A DNA stretch of 64,000 nucleotides from Sandaracinaceae bacterium (GTDB lineage: Bacteria; Myxococcota_A; Polyangia; Polyangiales; Sandaracinaceae). The translations under genes were made by a program, and so were the position numbers. The stretch covers positions 62,001 to 126,000 of the forward strand of contig JAVJQK010000048.1 of the NCBI GenBank assembly GCA_040218145.1, in the 5' to 3' direction. Below are positions 1-7,884 of the stretch, in pieces. Position 1 is the first letter of the stretch. Each line of letters starts with the position of its first letter. The notes beneath the pieces were generated by a model. That model did no database searches. It worked only from the letters and a program-made list of their open reading frames with translations, and had not been told where the DNA came from.

Positions 1-733
1 CCAGCGCGCGGAGGGCGCCGCCCGGCTCGGCGCGCGAGCGCTCGAGCTGCGTCGCGAAGGCCTCGCGGTCCTCCTCGTGCACCAGGTCCTCGAAGGGGCG
101 CCCCCTCCGCTCGGCCGGCGTCCAGCCGAGCAGCTCCGTCATGGCCGGGCTGACGAAGCTCGCGCTGCCCTCCGCGCTGATCAGCACGAAGAGCTCGCTC
201 GTGCTCTCGACGAGCGCGCGGAACATCGCCTCGCTGGCGCGGAGCCCGTCCTCCGCGGCGCGCTCGCGGGTCACGTCCTCGAGCTGTCCGACGAAGTAGC
301 TGGGGCTCCCCTCGTCGTCGAAGAGGGTCGAGACGGACAGCCGACCCAGGAGCACGCCGCCGTCGGCGCGCACGTATCGCTTCTCCACCTGGAACGCGCC
401 GCCGCGGCCCTCCTGCACGCCCGCCTTGTGCTCCACCTCGACGTCCGCGTCGTCCGGGTGAGTGATGTCCGGCACCGTCAGCCGCAGCAGCGCCTCGCGG
501 GGGTAGCCGAGCATGTCGCAGAGGGCGGCGTTCGCCTCGGCGATCCGCTCGTCGAGCCCGACCAGCGCGAGCCCGATCGGGGCGTCCTCGAACACCCGGA
601 GGAAGAACGCCTCGCGGCTGCGGTCGTGGGCGGAGCGAGACTCGAGCTGCGCCTCGAGCGCCTCGATGCGAGCGCGGAGCGCGCGATTCTCGGCCGCGAG
701 GTCGGCCTCCTCGACTCCGTCGTCGTCCACCAC
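1..733 (-). CDS. PAS-domain sensor protein, C-terminus beyond the window
   Basis: I translated this minus-strand frame by hand; it stays open from a GTG at 733 (a second GTG follows at 730) to the window edge, about 244 residues. An N-terminal charged helix of about 30 residues (AENRALRARIEALEAQLE) is followed by a PAS domain (FEDAPIGLALVGLDERI, with a closing VGQLEDVTRERAAE) and a second PAS domain (SAEGSASFVSPAMTELLGW). Tandem PAS modules of this kind usually sit before a histidine kinase or diguanylate cyclase, but the output domain is outside the window, so the activity is unknown. It starts 46 nt after the stop of the minus-strand propeller gene and may be cotranscribed with it. No transmembrane segment is seen, so it is probably cytosolic. 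Confidence 0.75.
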   Translation of the reverse strand, partial: MVDDDGVEEADLAAENRALRARIEALEAQLESRSAHDRSREAFFLRVFEDAPIGLALVGLDERIAEANAALCDMLGYPREALLRLTVPDITHPDDADVEVEHKAGVQEGRGGAFQVEKRYVRADGGVLLGRLSVSTLFDDEGSPSYFVGQLEDVTRERAAEDGLRASEAMFRALVESTSELFVLISAEGSASFVSPAMTELLGWTPAERRGRPFEDLVHEEDREAFATQLERSRAEPGGALRAL

Positions 734-778
734 CCCATTGGAGCACCGACCGCCCGGGCCGGTCGAGCGCGTAATCCG

Positions 779-2071
779 CTATGGCGCGCCGGCGTCGCCC
801 GGGGCGGACTCACCGATGGCCCGGAGCACTCCGTCGTCGCCCCCGATCACGAGCGTGCCGTCCGCGGTGAGGATCGGCGACGCGTCCACCGCCCCGCCCA
901 CCGGGTGCACCCAGCGCAGCGCCCCCTGCGCGCTGAGGCTGTAGACGAACTCGTCGTGGCCGCCGAAGAACACGCTGCCCTCAGCGTCGACCAGCGGCCC
1001 GGAGGCGACCCCCACCTCGGCGCTCTCGGTCGGGCTCAGGAGGAACGACCAGCGGATCTCGCCCGTCTCCGCGTCGAGCGACACCACCCTCGGCTGCGGC
1101 CCGTAGACGCCCGCGATCACGTCTCCGTTCCGCCCGAGCGCGACGGGGGCGCGGACGAAGCCTCCCAGGTCGGTCCGCCAGCGACGCTCCCCGTCCCGGC
1201 TCACCGCGTGCACGTGCCCGTCGTCGGAGCCCACGAAGAGGGTCCCGTCGTCGCCGAGCGTGGGGCTCGAGCGCACGTCGTCCCCCGTGCGATACGCCCA
1301 GCGCTGCCGCCCGTCGGGGGCCACCGCGTAGAGGTGATCGTCGAGCGATCCGAGGTAGGCGGTGCCGTCCACGTCGATGACGGGGGAGGAGAGCAGGAAG
1401 AGCCCCGGCGCCTCGAACGCCCACGCGATCCGGCCATCGGAGCCGGCCGCGTGGAGGCGCGCGCCGGCCGCGAAGCGGAGCGAGCCGTCGGGCGCGAGCG
1501 CCGGGGGGCCGTCCGCGTCGCCCGAGAGCCGCGCGCGCCACCTCGTCTCGCCGGCCGGCGTGAACGCGAACAGCGCGTCCGCGTCGGAGCCCACGACGAC
1601 CGCGCCGTCGTCGAGCACCAGCGCCGCGCTCCAGATCCGGGCGTGCGCGGGCGCCGTCCACCGGGCCGTCCCATCTGGCGCCACCGCATGCAGCCGCTCG
1701 TCGTGGGCGCCGACGTAGAGGGTGCCGTCGGGCGCGACGACGGGCTGCGCGGTGATGCGCGCGCCGACGTCGTACCGCCACAGCTCCCGCGCGCTCCGCG
1801 GGCCCCGGAGGTCGCTGCGCCCCGTGTTCCTGCGTCCGCCGCGATAGAAGCGGAGGGACGGCGCCTCGGCCTCCACGTCCAGCTCCGCCCGCGACGGCCC
1901 CTCCACCACGTCCTCGCCGGCTCGAAAGACCGGCGCGTCGTCGAGCTCCCGCGTGCGCCCGTCGTCGCCCTCGGGCTCGAAGTGCAGGTAGATCAGCGCG
2001 ACGGCGCCGAGCGCGAGCGCCCACATCGCGCCCACCGCGACCACTCGACCGCGCCCGCTGCCCAACGCCAT
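779..2071 (-). CDS. Membrane-anchored PQQ-type beta-propeller protein
   Basis: 430 residues. An N-terminal hydrophobic segment (VVAVGAMWALALGAVALIYL, about residues 10-29) anchors or exports the protein. A low-complexity acidic stretch follows, then about eight PQQ-like repeats of the form DGTLYVG...LHAVAPDG...RW, for example at about residues 115-150, 155-190 and 230-265. Such repeats fold as a beta-propeller. BamB-like scaffolds and outer-surface proteins share this fold, but the cofactor-binding residues of true quinoprotein dehydrogenases cannot be recognised. The protein is therefore best called a periplasmic propeller of unknown partner. The gene lies between the TetR regulator and the PAS sensor on the same strand. 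Confidence 0.85.
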   Translation of the reverse strand: MALGSGRGRVVAVGAMWALALGAVALIYLHFEPEGDDGRTRELDDAPVFRAGEDVVEGPSRAELDVEAEAPSLRFYRGGRRNTGRSDLRGPRSARELWRYDVGARITAQPVVAPDGTLYVGAHDERLHAVAPDGTARWTAPAHARIWSAALVLDDGAVVVGSDADALFAFTPAGETRWRARLSGDADGPPALAPDGSLRFAAGARLHAAGSDGRIAWAFEAPGLFLLSSPVIDVDGTAYLGSLDDHLYAVAPDGRQRWAYRTGDDVRSSPTLGDDGTLFVGSDDGHVHAVSRDGERRWRTDLGGFVRAPVALGRNGDVIAGVYGPQPRVVSLDAETGEIRWSFLLSPTESAEVGVASGPLVDAEGSVFFGGHDEFVYSLSAQGALRWVHPVGGAVDASPILTADGTLVIGGDDGVLRAIGESAPGDAGAP

Positions 2072-2158
2072 GCGCGCCGCTTAGCAGCGGGGAGAGACGG
2101 CGTCGACCGGGTCGCGGGGCCGCTCCTCGACGGCGTCACGGGACCAGTCGCCCGAGGC

Positions 2159-2803
2159 TCAGGAGGGGGGCGAGGCCGCGTCGACCGGGGTCACGAGCCC
2201 GCGGGCCAGGCTCGCCAGGTGGTCCTCGACCGCGTCGCGGCAGGACTCGAGGTCTCCGTGCTCCACGTCCAGGATCATCTTCAGCTCCGGCTCGGAGGCC
2301 GCCACGTAGCGGGTGGTCAACGCGAGCAGGGTGTGGATCCGCAGCCTCACCACCTGCGGAGGAACCCCGGATCGGCGGCTGATCGCGGTCGACCAGCGGG
2401 TGAGGAAGCTCCCCTGCCGCGTGTTGCGCCACTCGACCGGGAGCGCGCCCAGCTGCCCGACGAGCGTCAGTATGATCCGCATCGCCACCCGGTGCTGACG
2501 GGCGACGCCGAAGCCATGGCGGAAGACCGCCTCGAGGGATCCGGCCATGTCGTCGCTCTCTTCGAACGCGGCCAGAAGCCGATCCTCCTCCTCGATCACC
2601 ACGCTGAAGAACGAGTCGACCAGCGCCTCGAGCAGCCCCTGCTTGCTGTCGAAGTGATAGTTGATGAGGCCGACGCTGACCCCCGCCTCCTCGGCCACCC
2701 GCCGCAGCGCCACCCGCGCTGGCCCCAGTCGACGAAAGAGGCTGTCCGCGGCGGACACGATGCGGGTTCGAGTCCGACTATCGCTGTCATCCAGATCGCG
2801 CAC
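2159..2803 (-). CDS. TetR/AcrR family transcriptional regulator
   Basis: 214 residues from a GTG start. The N-terminal helix-turn-helix is clear (RIVSAADSLFRRLGPARVAL, then VAEEAGVSVGLINYHFDSK with the typical YHF recognition-helix end, about residues 15-62). The rest is an all-helical ligand-binding and dimerisation domain without a recognisable ligand signature. The gene is divergent from radC. A TAATAT box on the minus strand lies 14 nt before the start. Its targets may include itself or the propeller gene 87 nt downstream, which is inference from position only. Confidence 0.9.
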   Translation of the reverse strand: MRDLDDSDSRTRTRIVSAADSLFRRLGPARVALRRVAEEAGVSVGLINYHFDSKQGLLEALVDSFFSVVIEEEDRLLAAFEESDDMAGSLEAVFRHGFGVARQHRVAMRIILTLVGQLGALPVEWRNTRQGSFLTRWSTAISRRSGVPPQVVRLRIHTLLALTTRYVAASEPELKMILDVEHGDLESCRDAVEDHLASLARGLVTPVDAASPPS

Positions 2804-2817
2804 AGTGGGGCGCGCCG

Positions 2818-2823
2818 ATATTA
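2818..2823 (-). promoter_or_regulatory. Candidate -10 box for the TetR gene
   Basis: TAATAT on the minus strand, 14 nt before the GTG start. No convincing -35 was found at 16-18 nt. The remainder of the 2804-2970 gap holds a run of C and G around 2860-2880 and nothing else I recognise. Confidence 0.35.
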
Positions 2824-2970
2824 CGCGAATCCTCCCCGGAGATCACCGTCAGGTGGCGGCCGCCACCCCCCCGCCCGCCACCTCCGCCAATTCGCGCTCG
2901 TAAGTATGCGGAATCACGTGCGCGGCCTCCGGCACGGGCCGTGCGCAGCAGCTGGGCGGAGGTTTTGCTG

Positions 2971-3648
2971 ATGGAGATGTCCACGATCGAAGGCCCTCGC
3001 GAGCGCATGCGTGTGGTCGGCACCGAGCGGCTCAGCGACGCGGAGCTGCTCGCGCTCTTGCTCGGGACGGGGGCCCGCGCCGAGCCGGTGTCCGTGCTCG
3101 CGAGCCGGATCCTGCACGAGCTGGGCGGGATCGCGGGCCTGCGGCGCATCGGGGCGGGGGCGCTCGAGCAGCTCGCGGGGGTGGGGCCGACCAAGGCGTC
3201 ACGCATCGTCGCGGCGATCGAGCTCGGCCGGCGGGTGGCGACGCGGCCCCTGCCCCGGGGCGAGCGCATCGGGTCGAGCCGGGACGTGGACGCCGCGCTC
3301 CGGCCGCGGCTGGCCGACGCGGACGCCGAGCGCTTCGTCGCCATCGCGCTCGACGCCAAGAACCGCCCGGTGGCGGAGGTGGAGGTGGCGCGCGGCGGGC
3401 TGAGCGCGTGCCCCGTCTCCCCGAGCGACGTCTTCCGCTCCCTGATCAAGGAGGCGGCGGCGGGCGTGGTCTTCGTGCACAACCACCCGAGCGGCGAGCC
3501 GAGCCCGAGCGCGGAGGACGTGGAGCTGACCGAGCGGCTGCGGGCGGCGGGGGAGCTGCTCGGGGTGCGCGTCCTCGACCACGTCATCATCGGGCGCGAG
3601 GGCTATTTCAGCTTCCTGGACGCGGGCTTGCTGGCCCCGACGCGTTGA
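2971..3648 (+). CDS. radC: RadC family JAMM/MPN protein
   Basis: 225 residues. The start at 2971 is chosen because GGAGG at 2958-2962 sits 8 nt upstream; an upstream in-frame GTG at 2941 has no such site. An N-terminal helix-hairpin-helix segment ([21 protein letters not shown]) precedes the JAMM domain, with metal ligands His170 and His172 and Asp183 in [14 protein letters not shown]. RadC proteins are JAB1/MPN-fold proteins of uncertain cellular role; the old DNA-repair name is not well supported. The family is usually about 220-230 residues, so this copy is full length. It lies just before the rpmH block, where dnaA is often found in other bacteria. Confidence 0.93.
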   Translation: MEMSTIEGPRERMRVVGTERLSDAELLALLLGTGARAEPVSVLASRILHELGGIAGLRRIGAGALEQLAGVGPTKASRIVAAIELGRRVATRPLPRGERIGSSRDVDAALRPRLADADAERFVAIALDAKNRPVAEVEVARGGLSACPVSPSDVFRSLIKEAAAGVVFVHNHPSGEPSPSAEDVELTERLRAAGELLGVRVLDHVIIGREGYFSFLDAGLLAPTR

Positions 3649-3661
3649 TCACGACGCCGGC

Positions 3662-3690
3662 TTGACAGGGCCCCGACCCCGATGCTTACT
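3662..3690 (+). promoter_or_regulatory. Candidate sigma70-type promoter of rpmH
   Basis: A perfect TTGACA -35 hexamer at 3662-3667 lies 13 nt after the radC stop. With 17 nt spacing the -10 is CTTACT (3685-3690), a weak match. It would give rpmH a leader of about 135 nt. The -35 is convincing; the -10 is not. Confidence 0.45.
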
Positions 3691-3832
3691 TCCGGCGCTT
3701 TCCCGCTCGGCCCGACCCTCGTCCGTCCGCCGAGCCTTTCAGGCGACGCCCCGCACCTCACCCCGCAGACCACGGGGAAACACCTTCCAGGGCGGGCTCG
3801 CCGACGATTCTTTTCCCTCAGGAGATTCAGCC

Positions 3833-3982
3833 GTGAAGCGCACCTACCAGCCCCACCGAGCCCGCCGCCTCCGAAAGCACGGGTTCCGCTCGCGCCTCAA
3901 GTCCGCCACCGGTCGCGCCATCCTCAAGCGTCGCCGCGGCAAGGGGCGCAAGCGCCTCGCCGTCAGCTGCTACAAGAAGTAG
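3833..3982 (+). CDS. rpmH: 50S ribosomal protein L34
   Basis: 49 residues, the usual L34 size, beginning [18 protein letters not shown] and containing the conserved [10 protein letters not shown] near the C-terminus. The start is a GTG at 3833, with AGGAG at 3820-3824 spaced 8 nt away. L34 is a small basic protein of the large ribosomal subunit that binds 23S rRNA. It heads the rpmH-rnpA-yidD-yidC-jag block; rnpA starts 7 nt after its stop. Confidence 0.97.
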   Translation: MKRTYQPHRARRLRKHGFRSRLKSATGRAILKRRRGKGRKRLAVSCYKK

Positions 3983-3989
3983 CTGCGGC

Positions 3990-4442
3990 ATGTCCCCCGG
4001 GGACGGCCTCGAGACGGAGGCGCGCCCCGACCGGCCCGACTTCAGCTTCCCGCCCTCGCACCGGCTCCGCCGGCGCGAGGAATTCTTGCGGGTTCAGCGA
4101 AGAGGCCGTCGGGCCCACACCGCGCACTTCGTATGGGTGGTCCTGAGCCGGGAGGACGGCGAGCGGTTGCGCCGCGTCGGCATCACCGTCACGAAGAAGG
4201 TGGCGAAGGCCGTCGGCCGCAATCGGGTGAAGCGGGTCGTCCGAGAGGTCTTTCGAACGCACCGTCACCTCTTCCCCGAAGGCTGCGACGTGGTCGTCAT
4301 CGCGAAATCAGGAGCGCACGAGCTCGGTTACGGCGACGTGCTGAGCGAGATCCAGAAGGTGGAGCGCGCCCTGAACGCCGCAGCCCGAAAGAAGCCACTC
4401 GAGCCGAAGGGTGAGCGTGCGAAGCGTCCGAAGAAGCGATGA
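3990..4442 (+). CDS. rnpA: Ribonuclease P protein component
   Basis: 150 residues. It carries the family signature RRREEFLRVQRRG and the RNR motif GRNRVKRVVREVFR, which contacts the P RNA and the tRNA precursor leader. It helps the RNA subunit cleave 5' leaders from precursor tRNAs. There is a longer-than-usual N-terminal tail of about 20 residues and a basic Lys/Arg-rich C-terminus. The stop overlaps the yidD start in an ATGA arrangement, so the two are translationally coupled. The RNA partner gene rnpB is not in the window. Confidence 0.96.
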   Translation: MSPGDGLETEARPDRPDFSFPPSHRLRRREEFLRVQRRGRRAHTAHFVWVVLSREDGERLRRVGITVTKKVAKAVGRNRVKRVVREVFRTHRHLFPEGCDVVVIAKSGAHELGYGDVLSEIQKVERALNAAARKKPLEPKGERAKRPKKR

Positions 4443-4741
4443 GCAGCGAGACGACGATGGCCAGCGAGGGCCCGCGGAAGGGCATCCTGTCGCGGCTCCT
4501 GCTCGTCCTCATCCGCATCTACTGGTGGACGCTCTCTCCGCTCATCGGGAATGTCTGCCGCTTCCATCCGTCCTGCTCTCGCTACACGGCGACGTGCATC
4601 GAGCGATTCGGGGCCGCGAAGGGGTCCTGGCTCGGCGTCAAACGTATCTGCCGCTGTCACCCTCTGAACCCTGGCGGCTTCGATCCGCCCCCCGAGCTCC
4701 CTCCCGGGGCGCCAGCCGAGACGTCTGATGGAAGCCAATAA
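4439..4741 (+). CDS. yidD: Membrane protein insertion efficiency factor YidD
   Basis: 100 residues. The YidD core is complete: RIYWWTLSPLIGNVCRFHPSCSRYT, then KGSWLGVKRICRCHPLNPGGFDP. The conserved cysteines of CRFHPSCS and CRCHP are present. YidD is a small amphipathic protein that sits at the inner membrane and helps YidC and Sec insert membrane proteins. The start overlaps rnpA by 4 nt and the end overlaps yidC by 14 nt. An alternative start 18 nt downstream (ATG at 4457) would also keep the whole core. Confidence 0.95.
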   Translation: MSSETTMASEGPRKGILSRLLLVLIRIYWWTLSPLIGNVCRFHPSCSRYTATCIERFGAAKGSWLGVKRICRCHPLNPGGFDPPPELPPGAPAETSDGSQ

Positions 4742-6530
4742 GCGCAGCCTCACCCTGGTCGCGATCGCCGGCGTCGTCGGCGTCGCCTACTACGTCTTCG
4801 CGCAGTACATGGCGCCCGAAGGCGAGCCGCAGGCGGCGGAGACGACCGAGGTCGCGGAAGAGGCGACCGAGGGAGAGGGCGAGGAGACAGACGACGCCAG
4901 CCCGGCCAGCTCGACCGGCCTGACCGAGGACGAGCGCCGCGCGCTGCTCCGCACCGAGACCATCCGCACCGATCTCTTCGAGGCGGACGTCCAGAACATC
5001 GACGGCGCGCTCCGGAGCTTCCGGCTGATCGGTGACCCGCGCTTCCTCGAGCAGACCGAAGGCGAGCCCGAGCCCCACGACGTCGTCACCACCAACCCGG
5101 ACTTCTTCCCGCCGCTCCGCGTGGAGCTGGCCGAGATCGGCATCCCGAAGGACGCGGTCTGGGACATGGAGCGCGTCTCGGAGCGCGAGGTCCGCCTGAC
5201 GTGGGAGGGCGAGGGCGTGCGCGTCGTGCGGAGCTTCCTCGCCGGCGAGGGGCCCTACCAGCTCTGGAGCACGACCCGGGTCACCAACACCGCCAACTAC
5301 GAGCGCACCACCCGCCTCGAGATGATCGCCTCGCACTACGTGACGCGAGACGAGGAGAGCGGCGGCAGCTTCATCCCCTTCGCGAGCCGCAGCCCGGGCA
5401 TCAGCCAGGGCGTCTGCGTCTACGGCGAGGAGACCGACCGCAAGGCGCGCGACAAGCTGACCGAGGAGGGCCGTCACGGGTACGGCAGCGGCGACGTGCG
5501 CCTGGCCGCGGTGGAGAACGTCTACTTCACCATCGCGATGGCGGCCTCCGAGCCGGTGGCGGCGCGCTGCGCGATGGAGGCGGAGGACTTCTTCGCGGAC
5601 GGCGAGGAGCACGGCTCGCTCTTCCACTCGCGCCTCATCTACCCGTGGGTCGAGCTCGACCCGGGTGAAGAGATCACCTACCGGACCCTGACCTACATCG
5701 GGCCGAAGGACCGCGACGCGCTCAACGCGGCGGGGCACTCGCTGCCGGAGATGGTGGACCTCGGCTTCTTCGCGGCGATCGCGGAGCAGCTCGCGCGCTT
5801 CCTCCACTTCATCCACGACTATGTCCCGAACTGGGGCCTCGCGATCATCCTGCTCACGCTGATGATCCGCCTCGCGCTCTTCCCGCTGACGAACTTGAGC
5901 TTCAAGTCGATGGCGCGGATGCGGCAGCTCAAGCCGGAGATCGACAAGCTCAACGAGCGCTTCAAGGACGACCCGGAGAAGAAGGGCGCCGCGGTCATGG
6001 AGCTCTATCGCAAGCACAAGATCAACCCGCTGGGTGGGTGCTTGCCGATGGTCTTCCAGCTGCCCGTGTTCTGGGCGCTCTACACGTCGCTCTCGACGAA
6101 CATCGAGCTGTATCACATGCCGTTCGCCCTCTGGTGGACGGACCTCTCCTCTCCCGACCCGTACTTCGTGCTGCCCGTGCTGCTCGGCGTGCTGATGCAC
6201 CTCCAGCAGCGCCTGAGCCCGACGACGATGGACGCGGCGCAGGCCAAGATGATGATGTGGATGATGCCCATCATGATCACGGTCTTCATGCTCTTCCTGC
6301 CGAGCGGCTTGTGTCTCTACATGCTGACCAACTCGGTCCTGGGCATCGCGCAGCAAAAATTCAACGAGTACCGCCTCAACCAAGAAGCCTCCGTGGTCGA
6401 AGCCGGCGCCGATGGCGATCCGGACGACGACGACGGAGACGACGACCTCGAGGCGGACGAAACGGAATCTGACAAACCGCAGAGGCGCCGCCCGAGGCGC
6501 AAGCGGAGGGTTCGCCGTGGACGAGCATGA
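4728..6530 (+). CDS. yidC: Membrane protein insertase YidC/OxaI
   Basis: 600 residues, Gram-negative type. A first transmembrane helix (about 6-26) is followed by an acidic linker, a large periplasmic beta-domain (about residues 80-340), and then the conserved insertase core with helices at about 355-390 and 430-560. The hydrophilic-groove arginine is at Arg381 in LMIRLALFPLT. The core motif KPEIDKLNERFKDDPEKKG and the helix LGGCLPMVFQLPVFWALY are typical. The C-terminus is an Asp-rich run followed by an Arg/Lys-rich tail. It inserts and folds inner-membrane proteins alone or with SecYEG. The last 14 nt overlap the jag start. Confidence 0.97.
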   Translation: MEANKRSLTLVAIAGVVGVAYYVFAQYMAPEGEPQAAETTEVAEEATEGEGEETDDASPASSTGLTEDERRALLRTETIRTDLFEADVQNIDGALRSFRLIGDPRFLEQTEGEPEPHDVVTTNPDFFPPLRVELAEIGIPKDAVWDMERVSEREVRLTWEGEGVRVVRSFLAGEGPYQLWSTTRVTNTANYERTTRLEMIASHYVTRDEESGGSFIPFASRSPGISQGVCVYGEETDRKARDKLTEEGRHGYGSGDVRLAAVENVYFTIAMAASEPVAARCAMEAEDFFADGEEHGSLFHSRLIYPWVELDPGEEITYRTLTYIGPKDRDALNAAGHSLPEMVDLGFFAAIAEQLARFLHFIHDYVPNWGLAIILLTLMIRLALFPLTNLSFKSMARMRQLKPEIDKLNERFKDDPEKKGAAVMELYRKHKINPLGGCLPMVFQLPVFWALYTSLSTNIELYHMPFALWWTDLSSPDPYFVLPVLLGVLMHLQQRLSPTTMDAAQAKMMMWMMPIMITVFMLFLPSGLCLYMLTNSVLGIAQQKFNEYRLNQEASVVEAGADGDPDDDDGDDDLEADETESDKPQRRRPRRKRRVRRGRA

Positions 6531-7104
6531 TCGAGACGAAGGCCCCCTCGATGGGGCCCTGCTGGTGGACGGGGCGCGCGAAGACGACGACGCCTCGTTC
6601 GATGAAGATGGCAAGGCGGACTACGCCAAGGAGATCCTCGAGGGCATCCTCGACCGGATGGGTCTCCTGGCCGAGGTCGAGATCCGGGAGGACGACGAGC
6701 AGGTCGTGCTCGACGTGACCGGCGAGGACGCGGGCCGCGCGATCGGCAAGAAGGGGCAGACCCTCGACGCGCTGCAGTTCATCGTGAACAAGGTCGTCAA
6801 CCGCTTCCCCGAGAACCGTCGGTACATCGTCGTCGACAGCGGCGACTACCGCGAGCGGCACGACAAGAACCTGGTCAGCATGGCCCGCCGCGAGGCGAAG
6901 CGCGCGGTCCAGCAGGGCCGCACGGTCACGCTCCAGCCGATGCCGGCGCGCGATCGGCGCCTCATCCACCTCTCGCTCGCGAAGTTCTCCGGCGTCACGA
7001 CGAAGAGCAGCGGCGAGGGCCTCGGTCGGCGCATCCAGATCATCCCCTCCCGCGGCAGCGAAGGCGGCGCGAGGGATGGCGGCGGCCGCCGCCGTCGTCG
7101 CTGA
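6517..7104 (+). CDS. jag: KH-R3H RNA-binding protein Jag/KhpB
   Basis: 195 residues from GTG 6517, chosen because GGAGGG at 6505-6510 is 6 nt upstream; longer readings would overlap yidC by more than 100 nt. A KH domain with a GKKG loop (GRAIGKKGQTLDALQFIVNK, about residues 70-95) is followed by an R3H domain (RDRRLIHLSLAKFSGVTTKS, about 145-180). The N-terminal Jag_N domain of Gram-positive relatives is absent and replaced by an acidic leader. Jag/KhpB binds RNA and is linked to cell division and envelope gene control in other bacteria. Its stop codon directly abuts that of the convergent rsmG. Confidence 0.92.
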   Translation: MDEHDRDEGPLDGALLVDGAREDDDASFDEDGKADYAKEILEGILDRMGLLAEVEIREDDEQVVLDVTGEDAGRAIGKKGQTLDALQFIVNKVVNRFPENRRYIVVDSGDYRERHDKNLVSMARREAKRAVQQGRTVTLQPMPARDRRLIHLSLAKFSGVTTKSSGEGLGRRIQIIPSRGSEGGARDGGGRRRRR

Positions 7105-7749
7105 TCAGCCCGTCACGCCGAGGGTCCGAGGCGCGCCGCCGAACGGCAGCGCGTACTCGACCACGTGCGCCCACTCGCCGGGCGGCAGCCCCGCCGCGCC
7201 CGCGAGCACGATCACGCGATCGCTGAGCGCGCGCCCCTTCTGGAGCCACTTGTCCGGCGGGAAGGTCGCGCGCGACATCGCCGCGTCGAAGGGCGTCTCC
7301 AGGATCGCGCTGCCCAGCTTCGCCTCCACGAGCGTCACCCGCCCCTCGAGCCCGAGCGTCGCCGCCGCGGTGCGCAGGAACGCCACCCGCAGCCGGCGCG
7401 GCTCCACCAGCGTGGCTTGCAGATCGTCGCGCAGGAGCAAGAGCGGCAACGCAGGCGCGCCCGCCCCCGCGCCCACGTCGACGAAGCGCGCGCCGCTCGG
7501 CAGCACCCGCTCGTCCATCAGCAGCAGGGCGTCGGCGAAGAGCACCTCCGCGACCGCCTCCGGCGTCTTGGCCCCGATCAGGTTGGTCGTCTCGTTCCAT
7601 TTCGCGGTCAGCGCCGCGAACGCCGCGAGCCGCTCCCGCCGCGCTGGCTCGACCTTCACATCGGGCACCTCCACATCGGGCAAGTGGACGCCCAGCGCCT
7701 CGATCAGCCTGTCGATCACCGCCCGGTCTCGCGTCGCGTCGAAGATCAC
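7105..7749 (-). CDS. rsmG: 16S rRNA (guanine-527-N7)-methyltransferase RsmG
   Basis: 214 residues from GTG 7749. The family signature KWNETTNLIG is followed by the SAM-binding motif FVDVGAGAGAPALPL. RsmG methylates G527 of 16S rRNA near the decoding centre. In many bacteria the order is mnmE-mnmG-rsmG-parA-parB on the same strand as yidC; here rsmG is turned round and meets jag tail to tail with no gap. No clear ribosome-binding site precedes the GTG, so the start could lie slightly downstream. Confidence 0.9.
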   Translation of the reverse strand: MIFDATRDRAVIDRLIEALGVHLPDVEVPDVKVEPARRERLAAFAALTAKWNETTNLIGAKTPEAVAEVLFADALLLMDERVLPSGARFVDVGAGAGAPALPLLLLRDDLQATLVEPRRLRVAFLRTAAATLGLEGRVTLVEAKLGSAILETPFDAAMSRATFPPDKWLQKGRALSDRVIVLAGAAGLPPGEWAHVVEYALPFGGAPRTLGVTG

Positions 7750-7813
7750 GGGCGAGGGATAGCAGAAGAGGCCCCGGGTTGCGGCCCCGGTGTCGAGGCC
7801 CGATGCTTCGGAT

Positions 7814-7830
7814 CCGGTCCCGAGGACCGG
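7814..7830. promoter_or_regulatory. Palindrome upstream of the secreted-protein promoter
   Basis: A perfect 7-bp inverted repeat, CCGGTCC-CGA-GGACCGG, ends 3 nt before a candidate -35. The position fits an operator or activator site in the divergent rsmG/secreted-protein interval. No regulator can be named. Confidence 0.35.
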
Positions 7831-7833
7831 GTC

Positions 7834-7861
7834 TTGCCCCCCGTGGCCACAAGAGTAGACT
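7834..7861 (+). promoter_or_regulatory. Candidate promoter of the secreted-protein gene
   Basis: TTGCCC (7834-7839), a 16-nt spacer and TAGACT (7856-7861), 23 nt before the ATG at 7885. Confidence 0.4.
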
Positions 7862-7884
7862 CCCCCCGCCTTTCCCAGGCGCTC

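Noticed and set aside
2755-2795. GGTTCGAGTCC resembling a tRNA T-loop
   Set aside because: It lies in the helix-turn-helix codons of the TetR gene, and no acceptor, D or anticodon arms can be drawn around it.
77-2971. Long plus-strand open frame of 964 codons
   Set aside because: High G+C leaves the antisense of the propeller and TetR genes open. The translation has no domain, and the minus-strand genes have clear families.
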